Origin: Streptomyces sp. NBC_00286
Lineage (GTDB): Bacteria; Actinomycetota; Actinomycetes; Streptomycetales; Streptomycetaceae
Assembly (NCBI RefSeq): GCF_036173125.1
Contig: NZ_CP108054.1
Location: 7,655,001 to 7,719,000, forward strand
Length of the DNA: 64,000 bases
Direction: 5' to 3'
The notes beneath the pieces were generated by a model. The model did not search any database. It was given only the letters and a program-made list of their open reading frames with translations, and had not been told where the DNA came from. Below are positions 33,138 to 41,237 of this stretch, piece after piece. The translations under genes and the position numbers were made by a program. Every line of letters begins with the position of its first letter. Within the stretch, counting starts at the first letter, position 1.

Positions 33138-34388
33138 ATGAGCCTCTCACCGCGAAACCGCACGGTAGCCAGCTGCACCGTGCTGCTGGTCACCCTGGGC
33201 GCGGGCGTCACGGCCTGCACCTCCGACGGCCACCCGCTCTCGGCCAGTCCGTACGACGCCACGGACCAGGTCTCCTTCAACGCCCCGGTAGGCGACGGCA
33301 AGAAGGCCAACCCGGACAAGCCCCTGGAGATCACCGCCGAGGACTCCGGCGGACGCATCACCGACGTGACGGCCACGGACGCCACCGGGCGGTACGTGGC
33401 GGGCGAACTCTCCGCGGACGGCTCCCGCTGGCACAGCACCTCACCACTGGCCGCGAACGCCCGCTACACGGTGCGGGTGAGCACGGAGAACGGCGACGGG
33501 GCACCCGGCCGCAAGGTCCTCACCTTCGACACCGGCAGGCCCACCACGAAGAAGCGGTTGGGTGTCAAGTTCGGCCCCCAAGCGGGTACGTACGGCGTCG
33601 GCCAGCCTGTCACGGCCGAACTCAGCGCGCCCCTCAAGGACAAGGCGGCCCGCAAGGTCGTCGAGCGCGCCCTCAAGGTGGTCTCACAGCCCGCCGTGCA
33701 GGGCGCCTGGCACTGGGTGGACCACAAGACCCTGCACTACCGCCCCAAGGAGTACTGGCCCGCCCACGCCACGATCCGCGCGTCCAGCAACCTCGACGGC
33801 ATAAAGATCGCCGAACGGCTCTGGGGCGGCAAGACCAAGCCGCTGAAGCTCACCACGGGCGACCGCGTCGAGGCCGTCACGGACGCCGCCGCGCACTCGA
33901 TGTCGGTCTACCGGAACGGCAAGGAGATCAAGCAGATCCCCGTCACCACCGGCAAGCCGGGCTTCGAGACCCGCAACGGCGTCAAGGTCGTACTCGGCAA
34001 GGAGTACTTCGTACGGATGCGCGGCACCAGCATCGGCATCGCCGAGGGCAGCTCGGAGAACTACGACCTGCCCGTGTACTACGCCACCCGCGTCACCTGG
34101 AGCGGCGAGTACGTCCACGCCGCCCCCTGGTCCACCGGCTCCCAGGGCTCCGCCAACGTCAGCCACGGCTGCACCGGCATGAGCACCGAGAACGCCGCCT
34201 GGTTCTTCAAGACGGTCCGCCCCGGCGACCTCGTCAAGGTCCTCAACTCAAACGGCGAGATGATGCCCGCCTTCGGCAACGGCCACGGCGAATGGAACCT
34301 CGATTGGCAGAACTGGCAAAAGGGCAGCGCGCTGGTAGAGGGCCCAAGCCCAGAGGAGAGGGCACGCTTGAGCCCGGTATCGGCGTAA
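33138..34388 (+). CDS. L,D-transpeptidase lipoprotein
   Basis: L,D-transpeptidases form 3-3 cross-links in peptidoglycan outside the cell. The 416-residue protein has a signal with lipobox VTAC (Cys about 27), two Ig-like domains (about 40-250, the second rich in Lys, Arg and Thr) and a YkuD catalytic domain with VPVTTGKPGFETRNG-like folding and catalytic Cys-His in SHGCTGMS (about 343-350). It is of normal size for the LdtMt2-like class. The start ATG at 33138 is close to a TACGTT box, so the transcript may be nearly leaderless. It is transcribed alone after ctaF. Confidence 0.92.
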   Translation: MSLSPRNRTVASCTVLLVTLGAGVTACTSDGHPLSASPYDATDQVSFNAPVGDGKKANPDKPLEITAEDSGGRITDVTATDATGRYVAGELSADGSRWHSTSPLAANARYTVRVSTENGDGAPGRKVLTFDTGRPTTKKRLGVKFGPQAGTYGVGQPVTAELSAPLKDKAARKVVERALKVVSQPAVQGAWHWVDHKTLHYRPKEYWPAHATIRASSNLDGIKIAERLWGGKTKPLKLTTGDRVEAVTDAAAHSMSVYRNGKEIKQIPVTTGKPGFETRNGVKVVLGKEYFVRMRGTSIGIAEGSSENYDLPVYYATRVTWSGEYVHAAPWSTGSQGSANVSHGCTGMSTENAAWFFKTVRPGDLVKVLNSNGEMMPAFGNGHGEWNLDWQNWQKGSALVEGPSPEERARLSPVSA

Positions 34389-34455
34389 GCGCCCCGAAGG
34401 GGCGCGGGGCTGTGTCGATTTGCGGCTCCGCCGCGTGGGCGCGATCAACCGCAAC
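34389..34455. repeat. Intergenic repeat, family B, with terminator-like hairpin
   Basis: GCGCCCC-GAA-GGGGCGC (34389-34405) is followed by GATTTGCGGCTCCGCCGCGT and the CAACCGCAACGGACC tail. It lies directly after the transpeptidase stop and may terminate it. Confidence 0.7.
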
Positions 34456-34493
34456 GGACCGGCGGTCGCCAAACCACCTGTCGAACCGAGCTC

Positions 34494-34892
34494 TCAGGCG
34501 CTAAGGGCCTTCTGCCTCAGCAGGGAAGCCAACGCCGACGCGAAGTCAACAGGCTCAACCGGCAGGATCGCCGTGGCATCCGCCCGAGACCACGTGGCCA
34601 GCCACGCATCCTGAGGCCGCCCGATCAGCAAAAGCACAGGCGGACAGTTGAACACTTCGTCCTTGATCTGCCGGCACATCCCCATGCCACCCATCGGCAC
34701 GGCCTCCCCGTCCAGCACGCACACATCGATCCCACCCCGGTCCAGCTCCTTCAGAACCGCCGCAGGAGTAGCGCACTCGATGAACTCGACCTGAGGAACA
34801 TCAGTCGCCGGCCGACGCCCCGTGGCGAGCCGCACCTGCTCCCGCGTGTTGGAGTCGTCGCTGTAGACCAGCACCGTGGCGGTCGCCTGCAT
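34494..34892 (-). CDS. Degenerate response-regulator receiver domain protein
   Basis: The 132-residue protein is a stand-alone receiver-like domain: VLVYSDDSNTREQVRLATG, then VCVLDGEAVPMGGMGMCRQI with a likely acceptor Asp at about 61, and LLLIGRPQDAWLATWSRADA. The conserved lysine of real receivers (normally in a KP motif near residue 111) is replaced in LPVEPVD. It may therefore be a pseudo-receiver that binds partners without normal phosphotransfer. The start has GAGGA 4-5 bases upstream. It lies between the transpeptidase and ctaE, divergent from ctaE. Confidence 0.75.
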   Translation of the reverse strand: MQATATVLVYSDDSNTREQVRLATGRRPATDVPQVEFIECATPAAVLKELDRGGIDVCVLDGEAVPMGGMGMCRQIKDEVFNCPPVLLLIGRPQDAWLATWSRADATAILPVEPVDFASALASLLRQKALSA

Positions 34893-35109
34893 TGTTCCTC
34901 CGTGACTTCGGGACTCGCGTCGTAAGGACGTCGTACGGACGTAGGTCAAACGGCCATAGGCCATACGGGCAGGCATGGCCCGATGCGCGGATGCTACTCC
35001 CTCGACCACCTGATCCACACCGGTCCGTACCCCCTTCCCTGACCCATCCGAGCAGCGCACAGCGGACAGACACTCCGAACGGCACCCCCCGGAGTGAGGG
35101 CGGGATAAG

Positions 35110-35130
35110 CGACCGACATAATGTCGGTCG
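35110..35130. promoter_or_regulatory. Perfect 21-bp palindrome spanning the ctaE start codon
   Basis: CGACCGACAT-A-ATGTCGGTCG has 10-bp arms and puts the ATG of ctaE in its right half. As RNA it would fold with the start codon in a loop; as DNA it could be an operator. No Shine-Dalgarno sequence lies within 15 bases upstream of the ATG. Confidence 0.6.
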
Positions 35131-35741
35131 TGGCGACAGCAACGACAGTAGATACCGGGCACGCGCACCCGTCGGTCAATCGGCCGAACCTCACCAGCGT
35201 CGGAACCATCATCTGGCTGAGTTCCGAGCTGATGTTCTTCGCGGCCCTCTTCGCGATGTACTTCACCCTGCGATCGGTGACCGGTCCCGAGTTCTGGTCG
35301 GAGAAGGCCGACCTCCTCAACTTCCCGTTCTCGGCGGCCAACACCACGATCCTGGTGCTCTCCTCCCTCACCTGCCAGCTCGGCGTGTTCGCGGCCGAGC
35401 GCGGGGACGTGAAGAAGCTCCGGATGTGGTTCATCGTCACCTTCATCATGGGTGCGATCTTCATCGGCGGTCAGGTCCTCGAGTACACGGAGCTGGTCAA
35501 GCACGAGGGCCTCTCGCTCTCGTCAGACCCGTACGGCTCGGTGTTCTACCTGACCACCGGCTTCCACGGCCTGCACGTGACGGGTGGTCTCATCGCCTTC
35601 CTGCTGGTCCTGGGGCGTACGTACGCGGCCCACAGGTTCACGCACGAGCAGGCGACCGCCGCCATCGTCGTGTCCTACTACTGGCACTTCGTCGATGTCG
35701 TCTGGATCGGCCTCTTCGCCACGATCTACATGATCAAGTAA
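35121..35741 (+). CDS. ctaE: Cytochrome c oxidase subunit III
   Basis: The 206-residue protein has five membrane helices, of the short actinobacterial type, with [42 protein letters not shown] and [11 protein letters not shown]. It is the third core subunit of the aa3 oxidase, encoded with qcrCAB instead of ctaCDF, as usual in actinobacteria. The ATG at 35121 sits in a palindrome with no ordinary ribosome site, so it may be leaderless or structurally controlled. qcrC follows after 78 bp. Confidence 0.95.
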   Translation: MSVVATATTVDTGHAHPSVNRPNLTSVGTIIWLSSELMFFAALFAMYFTLRSVTGPEFWSEKADLLNFPFSAANTTILVLSSLTCQLGVFAAERGDVKKLRMWFIVTFIMGAIFIGGQVLEYTELVKHEGLSLSSDPYGSVFYLTTGFHGLHVTGGLIAFLLVLGRTYAAHRFTHEQATAAIVVSYYWHFVDVVWIGLFATIYMIK

Positions 35742-35819
35742 CCGGGCCCGCTCCCGCGCGCTCCACAGGCGCACCTCCCAGAAGCATCGACGCAGAAGAT
35801 CCTGACACCGGGGTAATCC

Positions 35820-36629
35820 GTGAAAAAGCTCTCCGCACGACGACGCCATCCGCTGGCGGCGGTCGTCGTCCTACTCATCGCGCTGGCGGCCACCGGGGGG
35901 ATCTACACCCTGGTCGCGCCCCCGGACAAGGCCGTGGCCGATGAGACCGCCCAGTCCCTCACCATCGAGGAGGGTCAGAAGCTCTACGCCGTCGGCTGCG
36001 CCAGTTGCCACGGCACCGGCGGTAAGGGCACCACCGACGGTCCGAGCCTGGTGGGTGTGGGCGCCGCGGCCGTCGACTTCCAGGTCGGCACCGGCCGGAT
36101 GCCGGCACAGCAGCCCGGCGCCCAGGTACCGGAAAAGCCGAAGGTCTACTCGCAGGCCGAGATCGACCAGCTCGCGGCGTACATCGCCTCGCTGGGCGCC
36201 GGTCCCGCCGTGCCGACCGAGAACCAGTACAGCCCGGAGGGCGCGGACATCGCCAAGGGCGGCGAGCTGTTCCGTACCAACTGCGCGCAGTGCCACAACT
36301 TCACCGGCAAGGGCGGCGCGCTGACCAACGGCAAGTACGCCCCGACGCTGGAAGACGTCGATCCGAAGCACATCTACGAGGCCATGCAGACCGGCCCGCA
36401 GAACATGCCGTCCTTCCCCGACAGCACGCTGACGGAGCAGAACAAGAAGGACATCATCGCGTACCTGGACGAGGTCAACAGCGACAAGTCGAAGAGCCCC
36501 GGCGGCCTCGAGCTGGGCGGCCTCGGGCCGGTCACTGAGGGCCTGTTCGGCTGGGTCTTCGGTCTCGGTGGACTGATCGCCGTCGCCGTGTGGGTGGCCG
36601 CCCGGACCGCAAAGGCCAGGAAGTCATGA
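35820..36629 (+). CDS. qcrC: Ubiquinol-cytochrome c reductase, dihaem cytochrome cc subunit
   Basis: QcrC carries electrons from the Rieske centre to the oxidase without a soluble cytochrome c. The 269-residue protein has an N-terminal membrane anchor, two cytochrome c domains with CASCH (about 60-64) and CAQCH (about 155-159), and a C-terminal membrane helix. Two haems c on one membrane-bound protein is the actinobacterial arrangement. The GTG start at 35820 follows ctaE. The stop overlaps the ATG of qcrA (ATGA). Confidence 0.97.
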   Translation: MKKLSARRRHPLAAVVVLLIALAATGGIYTLVAPPDKAVADETAQSLTIEEGQKLYAVGCASCHGTGGKGTTDGPSLVGVGAAAVDFQVGTGRMPAQQPGAQVPEKPKVYSQAEIDQLAAYIASLGAGPAVPTENQYSPEGADIAKGGELFRTNCAQCHNFTGKGGALTNGKYAPTLEDVDPKHIYEAMQTGPQNMPSFPDSTLTEQNKKDIIAYLDEVNSDKSKSPGGLELGGLGPVTEGLFGWVFGLGGLIAVAVWVAARTAKARKS

Positions 36630-37687
36630 GCAGCCAAGAAACTCCAGAAGAGAACCTGCCCGCTGAGCAGGCCGCCGACAAGAACGGCGAAGTAGCCGTT
36701 CCCGGCGAGAAGCACCCGTTCGCGGACCCGGGGCTGCCGCCCCACGAACACCGCATCCAGGACATCGACGAGCGGGCCGCCAAGCGGTCCGAGCGTACGG
36801 TCGCCCTCCTGTTCACGGTGTCGATGCTGTCCACGATCGGCTTCATCGCCGCGTTCGTGGCGATCCCGGTCGACAAGTCTGTCTACATCTGGCCGCTCGG
36901 CCACATCAGCGCGCTGAACTTCGCGCTGGGCATGACCCTCGGCAGCGCACTGTTCTGCATCGGTGCGGGCGCGGTCCACTGGGCCCGCACGCTGATGTCC
37001 GACGTGGAACTCGTCGACGAGCGGCACGCGATCGAGGCCACGCCCGAGGTCAAGGCCAAGGTCATGGAGGACTTCCGGCAGGGTGCCAAGGACTCGGCCC
37101 TCGGCCGTCGCAAGCTGATCCGCAACACGATGTTCGGCGCGCTGGCCCTGTTCCCGCTCTCCGGCGTCGTCCTGCTGCGCGACCTCGGTCCGCTGCCGGA
37201 GGACAAGCTGCGGCACACGCTGTGGGCCAAGGGCAAGCTGCTCGTCAACATGAACACGGACGAGCCGCTGCGTCCCTCCGACATCGCGGTCGGCTCACTG
37301 ACCTTCGCCAAGCCCGAGGGCCTGGAGGAGCACGACCACGGCTTCCAGACCGAGATCGCCAAGGCGGCTCTGATGATCGTCCGGATCCAGCCGGACGACA
37401 TCAAGGACAAGCGCGAACTTGAGTGGTCCCACGAGGGCATCGTGGCGTACTCGAAGATCTGCACCCACGTGGGCTGCCCGGTCTCTCTGTACGAGCAGCA
37501 GACGCACCACGTCCTCTGCCCGTGCCACCAGTCCACCTTCGACCTCTCCGACGGTGCCCGAGTGATCTTCGGCCCGGCCGGTCACGCCCTGCCGCAGCTG
37601 CGCATCGGTGTGAACGACGAGGGCTACCTCGAGGCGCTCAGCGATTTCGAAGAGCCCGTCGGTCCTTCATTCTGGGAGCGCGGATGA
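36626..37687 (+). CDS. qcrA: Ubiquinol-cytochrome c reductase, Rieske iron-sulfur subunit
   Basis: QcrA holds the 2Fe-2S Rieske centre. The 353-residue protein has a hydrophilic N-terminus, three membrane helices (about 57-75, 90-110 and 165-180) and a Rieske domain with CTHVGC and CPCHQSTF (about 279-305), whose two Cys and two His bind the cluster. Three helices and the large size are typical of actinobacteria, where classical Rieske proteins have one helix. It overlaps both neighbours by 4 bp, showing tight translational coupling. Confidence 0.97.
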   Translation: MSSQETPEENLPAEQAADKNGEVAVPGEKHPFADPGLPPHEHRIQDIDERAAKRSERTVALLFTVSMLSTIGFIAAFVAIPVDKSVYIWPLGHISALNFALGMTLGSALFCIGAGAVHWARTLMSDVELVDERHAIEATPEVKAKVMEDFRQGAKDSALGRRKLIRNTMFGALALFPLSGVVLLRDLGPLPEDKLRHTLWAKGKLLVNMNTDEPLRPSDIAVGSLTFAKPEGLEEHDHGFQTEIAKAALMIVRIQPDDIKDKRELEWSHEGIVAYSKICTHVGCPVSLYEQQTHHVLCPCHQSTFDLSDGARVIFGPAGHALPQLRIGVNDEGYLEALSDFEEPVGPSFWERG

Positions 37688-39312
37688 GCACTGCACACGA
37701 CGACGACCGCCGCAAGGCACCCGCGGGCGAGCGGGTCGCCGACTGGGCTGATGGCCGCCTCGGCATCTACGGCCTGGCCAAGGCCAACATGCGCAAGATC
37801 TTCCCGGACCACTGGTCCTTCATGCTGGGTGAGATCTGCCTCTACAGCTTCATCATCATCATCCTCACGGGTGTGTATCTGACGCTGTTCTTCCACCCGT
37901 CGATGAACGAGATCGAGTACCACGGCAGCTACGTGCCGATGCAGGGCCAGCTGATGTCGGAGGCGTACGCCTCCACGCTGGACATCAGCTTCGACATCCG
38001 CGGCGGTCTGCTGATCCGGCAGATCCACCACTGGGCGGCGATCGTCTTCCTGGCCGGCATGTTCGTGCACATGATGCGCGTCTTCTTCACCGGCGCCTTC
38101 CGCAAGCCGCGTGAGATCAACTGGCTGTTCGGCTTCCTGCTGTTCGTGCTGGGCATGTTCACCGGTTTCACCGGTTACTCGCTCCCGGACGACCTGCTCT
38201 CCGGCACCGGTGTCCGCTTCACCCAGGGCGCGATCCTGGCCACGCCGATCGTGGGTACGTACATCTCGATGTTCCTGTTCGGCGGGGAGTTCCCAGGCAC
38301 CGACTTCATCGCGCGGTTCTACTCGATCCACATCCTGCTGCTGCCGGGCATCATGCTCGGGCTCGTGGTCGGCCACTTGATCCTGGTCTTCTACCACAAG
38401 CACACGCAGTTCGCGGGGGCCGGACGCACCAACAAGAACGTCGTCGGCATGCCGCTGCTGCCCGTCTACATGGCCAAGGCCGGAGGCTTCTTCTTCCTGG
38501 TCTTCGGCTTCATCGCCATGCTGTCCGCGGTCGCGACCATCAACCCGATCTGGAATCTGGGGCCGTATCGCTCGGACCTGGTGTCCACGGGCGCCCAGCC
38601 CGACTGGTACATGGGCTTCGCCGAGGGACTGATCCGCGCCATGCCCGGCTGGGAGATCAATTTCGCCGGCCATACGCTCGTCCTGGGTGTGTTCATTCCG
38701 CTGGTGCTCTTCGGTCTCTTCCTCGGAGTGATCGCGCTCTATCCGTTCATCGAGTCCTGGATCACCGGGGACAAACGCGAGCACCACATCCTGGACCGGC
38801 CGCGCAACGCCCCGACCAGGACGGGCTTCGGTGTCGCGTGGATCACCGCGTACATGATCATGCTGATCGGCGGTGGCAACGACATCGTCGCCACGCACTT
38901 CCATCTGTCGATCAACGCGGTCACCTGGTTCGTCCGGATCGGGTTCTTTGTCGGGCCGGTCATCGCGTTCATCGTCACCAAGCGGATCTGTCTCGGCCTG
39001 CAGCGCCGCGACAAGGAGAAGGTGCTGCACGGCCGCGAGACAGGCATCATCAAGCGCCTGCCGCACGGTGAGTTCATCGAGATCCACGAGCCGCTCAGCC
39101 AGGAACAACTGCACGTGCTCACCACGCACGAGCAGTACCAGCCGGCCGAGATCGGCCCGACGGTCGACGAGAACGGCGTCGAGCGCAAGGTGAAGGCTCC
39201 GCAGAAGCTGCGGTCCAAGCTCAGCAAGGCGTACTACGGGGAGGACAGCCAGATCCCCAAGCCGACGGCTGAGGAGTACCGGGAGATTACGAGCGGTCAC
39301 GGCCACCACTGA
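37684..39312 (+). CDS. qcrB: Ubiquinol-cytochrome c reductase, cytochrome b subunit
   Basis: QcrB oxidises menaquinol and carries haems bL and bH. The 542-residue protein has at least eight membrane helices, with the haem-binding histidines in IRQIHHWAAIVFLAGMFVHM and GLVVGHLILVFYHKHTQ, and a long hydrophilic C-terminal extension (about residues 430-542) absent from mitochondrial cytochrome b. The ATG overlaps the qcrA stop (ATGA). It ends the operon and is followed by a terminator at 39339. Confidence 0.97.
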   Translation: MSTAHDDDRRKAPAGERVADWADGRLGIYGLAKANMRKIFPDHWSFMLGEICLYSFIIIILTGVYLTLFFHPSMNEIEYHGSYVPMQGQLMSEAYASTLDISFDIRGGLLIRQIHHWAAIVFLAGMFVHMMRVFFTGAFRKPREINWLFGFLLFVLGMFTGFTGYSLPDDLLSGTGVRFTQGAILATPIVGTYISMFLFGGEFPGTDFIARFYSIHILLLPGIMLGLVVGHLILVFYHKHTQFAGAGRTNKNVVGMPLLPVYMAKAGGFFFLVFGFIAMLSAVATINPIWNLGPYRSDLVSTGAQPDWYMGFAEGLIRAMPGWEINFAGHTLVLGVFIPLVLFGLFLGVIALYPFIESWITGDKREHHILDRPRNAPTRTGFGVAWITAYMIMLIGGGNDIVATHFHLSINAVTWFVRIGFFVGPVIAFIVTKRICLGLQRRDKEKVLHGRETGIIKRLPHGEFIEIHEPLSQEQLHVLTTHEQYQPAEIGPTVDENGVERKVKAPQKLRSKLSKAYYGEDSQIPKPTAEEYREITSGHGHH

Positions 39313-39338
39313 TCTCCGATCGTTCGCCACGCGGTTCC

Positions 39339-39373
39339 AAAGAGCCCCGTCCATTGCATGGACGGGGCTCTTT
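39339..39373 (+). terminator. Terminator of the ctaE-qcrCAB operon
   Basis: Perfect 16-bp arms (AAAGAGCCCCGTCCAT and its complement) flank a TGC loop, 27 bp after the qcrB stop, with a TTT run at the end. Confidence 0.93.
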
Positions 39374-39451
39374 GCCGTGCCCGGGGCTGGATAGGGTGTT
39401 TCCCATCCTTGTATGGAGTCCCTGATCCGGGACGGAACCCAGGAGCGGCTT

Positions 39452-40516
39452 ATGAGCGCTGTGATCCCCGCTGGAGGCGACACCGCGGCGGGTCGTTCCT
39501 GGCCCGCGCTGTTGAACGGCTTGCTGGACGGGCGTGACCTGAGCGCGGACGACACGGCCTGGGCGATGGACCTGATCATGCGGGGCGAGGCGACCGACGC
39601 GCAGATCGCCGGGTTCGCGGTGGCGCTGCGGGCCAAGGGCGAGACCGTCGACGAGATCGCCGGACTCGTGCGAACGATGTACCAGCACGCGAACGTGATC
39701 GAGGTGCCGGGAGAGACGGTCGACATCGTCGGCACGGGTGGTGACGGGGCCAAGACGGTCAACATCTCCACGATGTCGGCGATCGTCATCGCCGGGACCG
39801 GGGCGAAGGTCGTCAAGCACGGCAACAGGGCGGCTTCGTCGGCGTCCGGTGCCTCGGACGTACTGGAGAAGCTCGGGGTCAACCTGGAGCTGACACCGAG
39901 GCGGGTGGCCGAGGTGGCCGAGGAGGCCGGGATCACCTTCTGCTTCGCGGTGAAGTTCCATCCGGCGCTGCGGCATGTGGCCGCCGCGCGGGGGCAGTTG
40001 GGCATCCGCACGACCTTCAACTTCCTGGGGCCGCTCACGAACCCCGCCCGCGTGAGGTCGCAGGCCGTCGGGGTCGCCGACGCGCGGATGGCGCCGATCA
40101 TGGCCGGCGTCCTCGCCGAGCGCGGCAACTCGTCGCTGGTGTTCCGCGGCGACGACGGCCTGGACGAGCTGACGACGACGTCCACGTCGCGGGTGTGGGT
40201 GGTCCGTGACGGCAAGGTCCACGAGGAGACCTTCGATCCGCGGGATGTGGGGATCGAGTTGGTACCGGTGGAGGCGTTGCGGGGCGCTGACGCGTCGTAC
40301 AACGCGGATGTCGCGCAACGGCTGTTGGGTGGGGAGACGGGTCCTGTACGGGACGCTGTGCTGCTGAACTCGGCGGCGGCGTTGGTGGCTCTGTCCCCGG
40401 GCGACGGCCCGCTGGCGGACCAACTGCGTGAGGGGATGGGCAGGGCGGCGGAGGCGATTGACTCCGGGGCGGCGAAGCGGACGCTTGACCGCTGGGTAGC
40501 GGTCAGTAACGGCTAA
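39452..40516 (+). CDS. trpD: Anthranilate phosphoribosyltransferase
   Basis: TrpD joins anthranilate to phosphoribosyl pyrophosphate in tryptophan synthesis. The 354-residue protein has [14 protein letters not shown] (PRPP binding), [18 protein letters not shown] and [11 protein letters not shown], all signatures of the family. The length is normal. The ATG at 39452 was preferred to one at 39413 because AGGAG lies 7 bases upstream. It stands alone, away from other trp genes. The C-terminal part is less conserved. Confidence 0.95.
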   Translation: MSAVIPAGGDTAAGRSWPALLNGLLDGRDLSADDTAWAMDLIMRGEATDAQIAGFAVALRAKGETVDEIAGLVRTMYQHANVIEVPGETVDIVGTGGDGAKTVNISTMSAIVIAGTGAKVVKHGNRAASSASGASDVLEKLGVNLELTPRRVAEVAEEAGITFCFAVKFHPALRHVAAARGQLGIRTTFNFLGPLTNPARVRSQAVGVADARMAPIMAGVLAERGNSSLVFRGDDGLDELTTTSTSRVWVVRDGKVHEETFDPRDVGIELVPVEALRGADASYNADVAQRLLGGETGPVRDAVLLNSAAALVALSPGDGPLADQLREGMGRAAEAIDSGAAKRTLDRWVAVSNG

Positions 40517-40557
40517 CGGTCCGTTGTGGCTTGTCGCGCAGTTCCCCGCGCCCCTGA
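40517..40557. repeat. Intergenic repeat, family A, reverse orientation
   Basis: GTTGTGGCTTGTCGCGCAGT followed by TCCCCGCGCCCCTGAGG is a reverse copy of the family at 4455, 11708 and elsewhere. It lies directly after trpD. Confidence 0.8.
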
Positions 40558-40704
40558 GGTGGTTGGTGGGTGCGGGGCCGCGGTCCGGTGCGTCAGCCCG
40601 TCGCCAACAGGGCATACGACCCCGTGCTGACACAGGGCGTAGCTGTGCCCAGACCGAAGCTAAGCGACGGGCATACGACGCACCGGCCCACGTCCCCTCC
40701 CGCC
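40558..40704. repeat. Structured 147-bp repeat, copy 1
   Basis: This sequence is about 95% identical to 57054-57200. It has nested inverted segments: GGTGCGTC with GACGCACC, and CCCGTCGC with GCGACGGG. The differences from copy 2 are one base in the outer stem and a six-base loop. There is no reading frame of significance. It may be a miniature mobile element or a conserved structured RNA. Confidence 0.8.
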
Positions 40705-40764
40705 GGAGGGAGAGTGCCGGTTTCGTCGTGGCTGGCGAGCCTGGCGACTGGTGAGTATTTCAGC

Positions 40765-41005
40765 TGACGGCTCGGGGAGCGCCCCTTCAGGGGCGCGGGG
40801 AACTGCGCGACCAGCCACGATGCACCCGCGGCCGCGACACGACTGTCACCCTCCACCCCGGTGGGCACCCTACCGACCCGCGGTAGGCGCCCCACCCACG
40901 CCACAAACCCACCCACCCGCCGAAGGCGCCACCCACCCCGCTGGAGGCAGAGGGGCCTGGGGGCGGAGCCCCCAGTTTCGGGAAGGGGCGGGGTTGGGGA
41001 AAGGA
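40765..41005. repeat. Intergenic repeats, families A and D
   Basis: Family A (CAGGGGCGCGGGGAACTGCG plus a CCAGCCACGATGCACCC tail) is at 40788-40830, and a GTAGGCGCCC/CACCCAC-rich segment follows. Family D (GGGGGCGGAGCCCCCAGTTT followed by GGGAAGGGGCGGGG) is at 40960-41000. Nothing else is seen before the riboswitch promoter. Confidence 0.7.
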
Positions 41006-41043
41006 ACCGCTCGTTACGGCACCGTCCGGGATCCGGACCCGAG

Positions 41044-41073
41044 TTGCGGGCGGACGATCGGACCGCTTAGGTT
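41044..41073 (+). promoter_or_regulatory. Candidate promoter of the riboswitch transcript
   Basis: TTGCGG (41044-41049) and TAGGTT (41068-41073) are 18 bp apart. Transcription would start near 41080, exactly at the start of the riboswitch. Confidence 0.55.
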
Positions 41074-41081
41074 CGATGCCA

Positions 41082-41190
41082 GGTCATGAGTGACAGCCAC
41101 AAGGCCCCGGCCGGCTGTCCGGCAACCCTCCGTCCGTGGCGGGGTGCCCCGGGTGAAGACCAGGTCGTAGGCAGCAAGGCCTACGACAAG
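41082..41190 (+). promoter_or_regulatory. SAM-IV type S-adenosylmethionine riboswitch
   Basis: The sequence GGTCATGAGTGACAGCC, then GGCAACCCTCC, GGCGGGGTGCCCCGGGTGAA and GACC is the SAM-IV core known from actinobacteria. P1 is GGTC (41082-41085) with GACC (41158-41161), and P2 is GACAGCC (41092-41098) with GGCTGTC (41113-41119). A further hairpin GTCGTAGGC/GCCTACGAC is at 41164-41187. It lies 48 bp upstream of the class V aminotransferase, so the gene should be reduced when SAM is abundant. Confidence 0.88.
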
Positions 41191-41193
41191 CGC

Positions 41194-41225
41194 GGACCCC
41201 TCGCACAGACCAGGGGTCCTGGTCT
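41194..41225 (+). promoter_or_regulatory. Alternative hairpins of the riboswitch expression platform
   Basis: Two hairpins cannot form together: GGACCCCT (41194-41201) with AGGGGTCC (41212-41219), and AGACCAGG (41207-41214) with CCTGGTCT (41218-41225). A second identical AGACCAGG at 41157-41164 includes the 3' strand of P1. The ribosome site GAGGGAG begins at 41227, directly after the last stem. Confidence 0.6.
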
Positions 41226-41237
41226 TGAGGGAGTGTC

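Noticed and set aside
37624..40302. A minus-strand reading of 892 codons across qcrB and trpD
   Set aside because: It runs antisense to two clear core genes. High GC makes long shadow frames; it has no domain and a His/Arg/Glu-skewed composition.
40570..40767. Short plus-strand frame in the 147-bp element (and its twin at 57 kb)
   Set aside because: The two copies differ at their ends and the frame has no ribosome site or family; the conserved feature is the RNA-like pairing.
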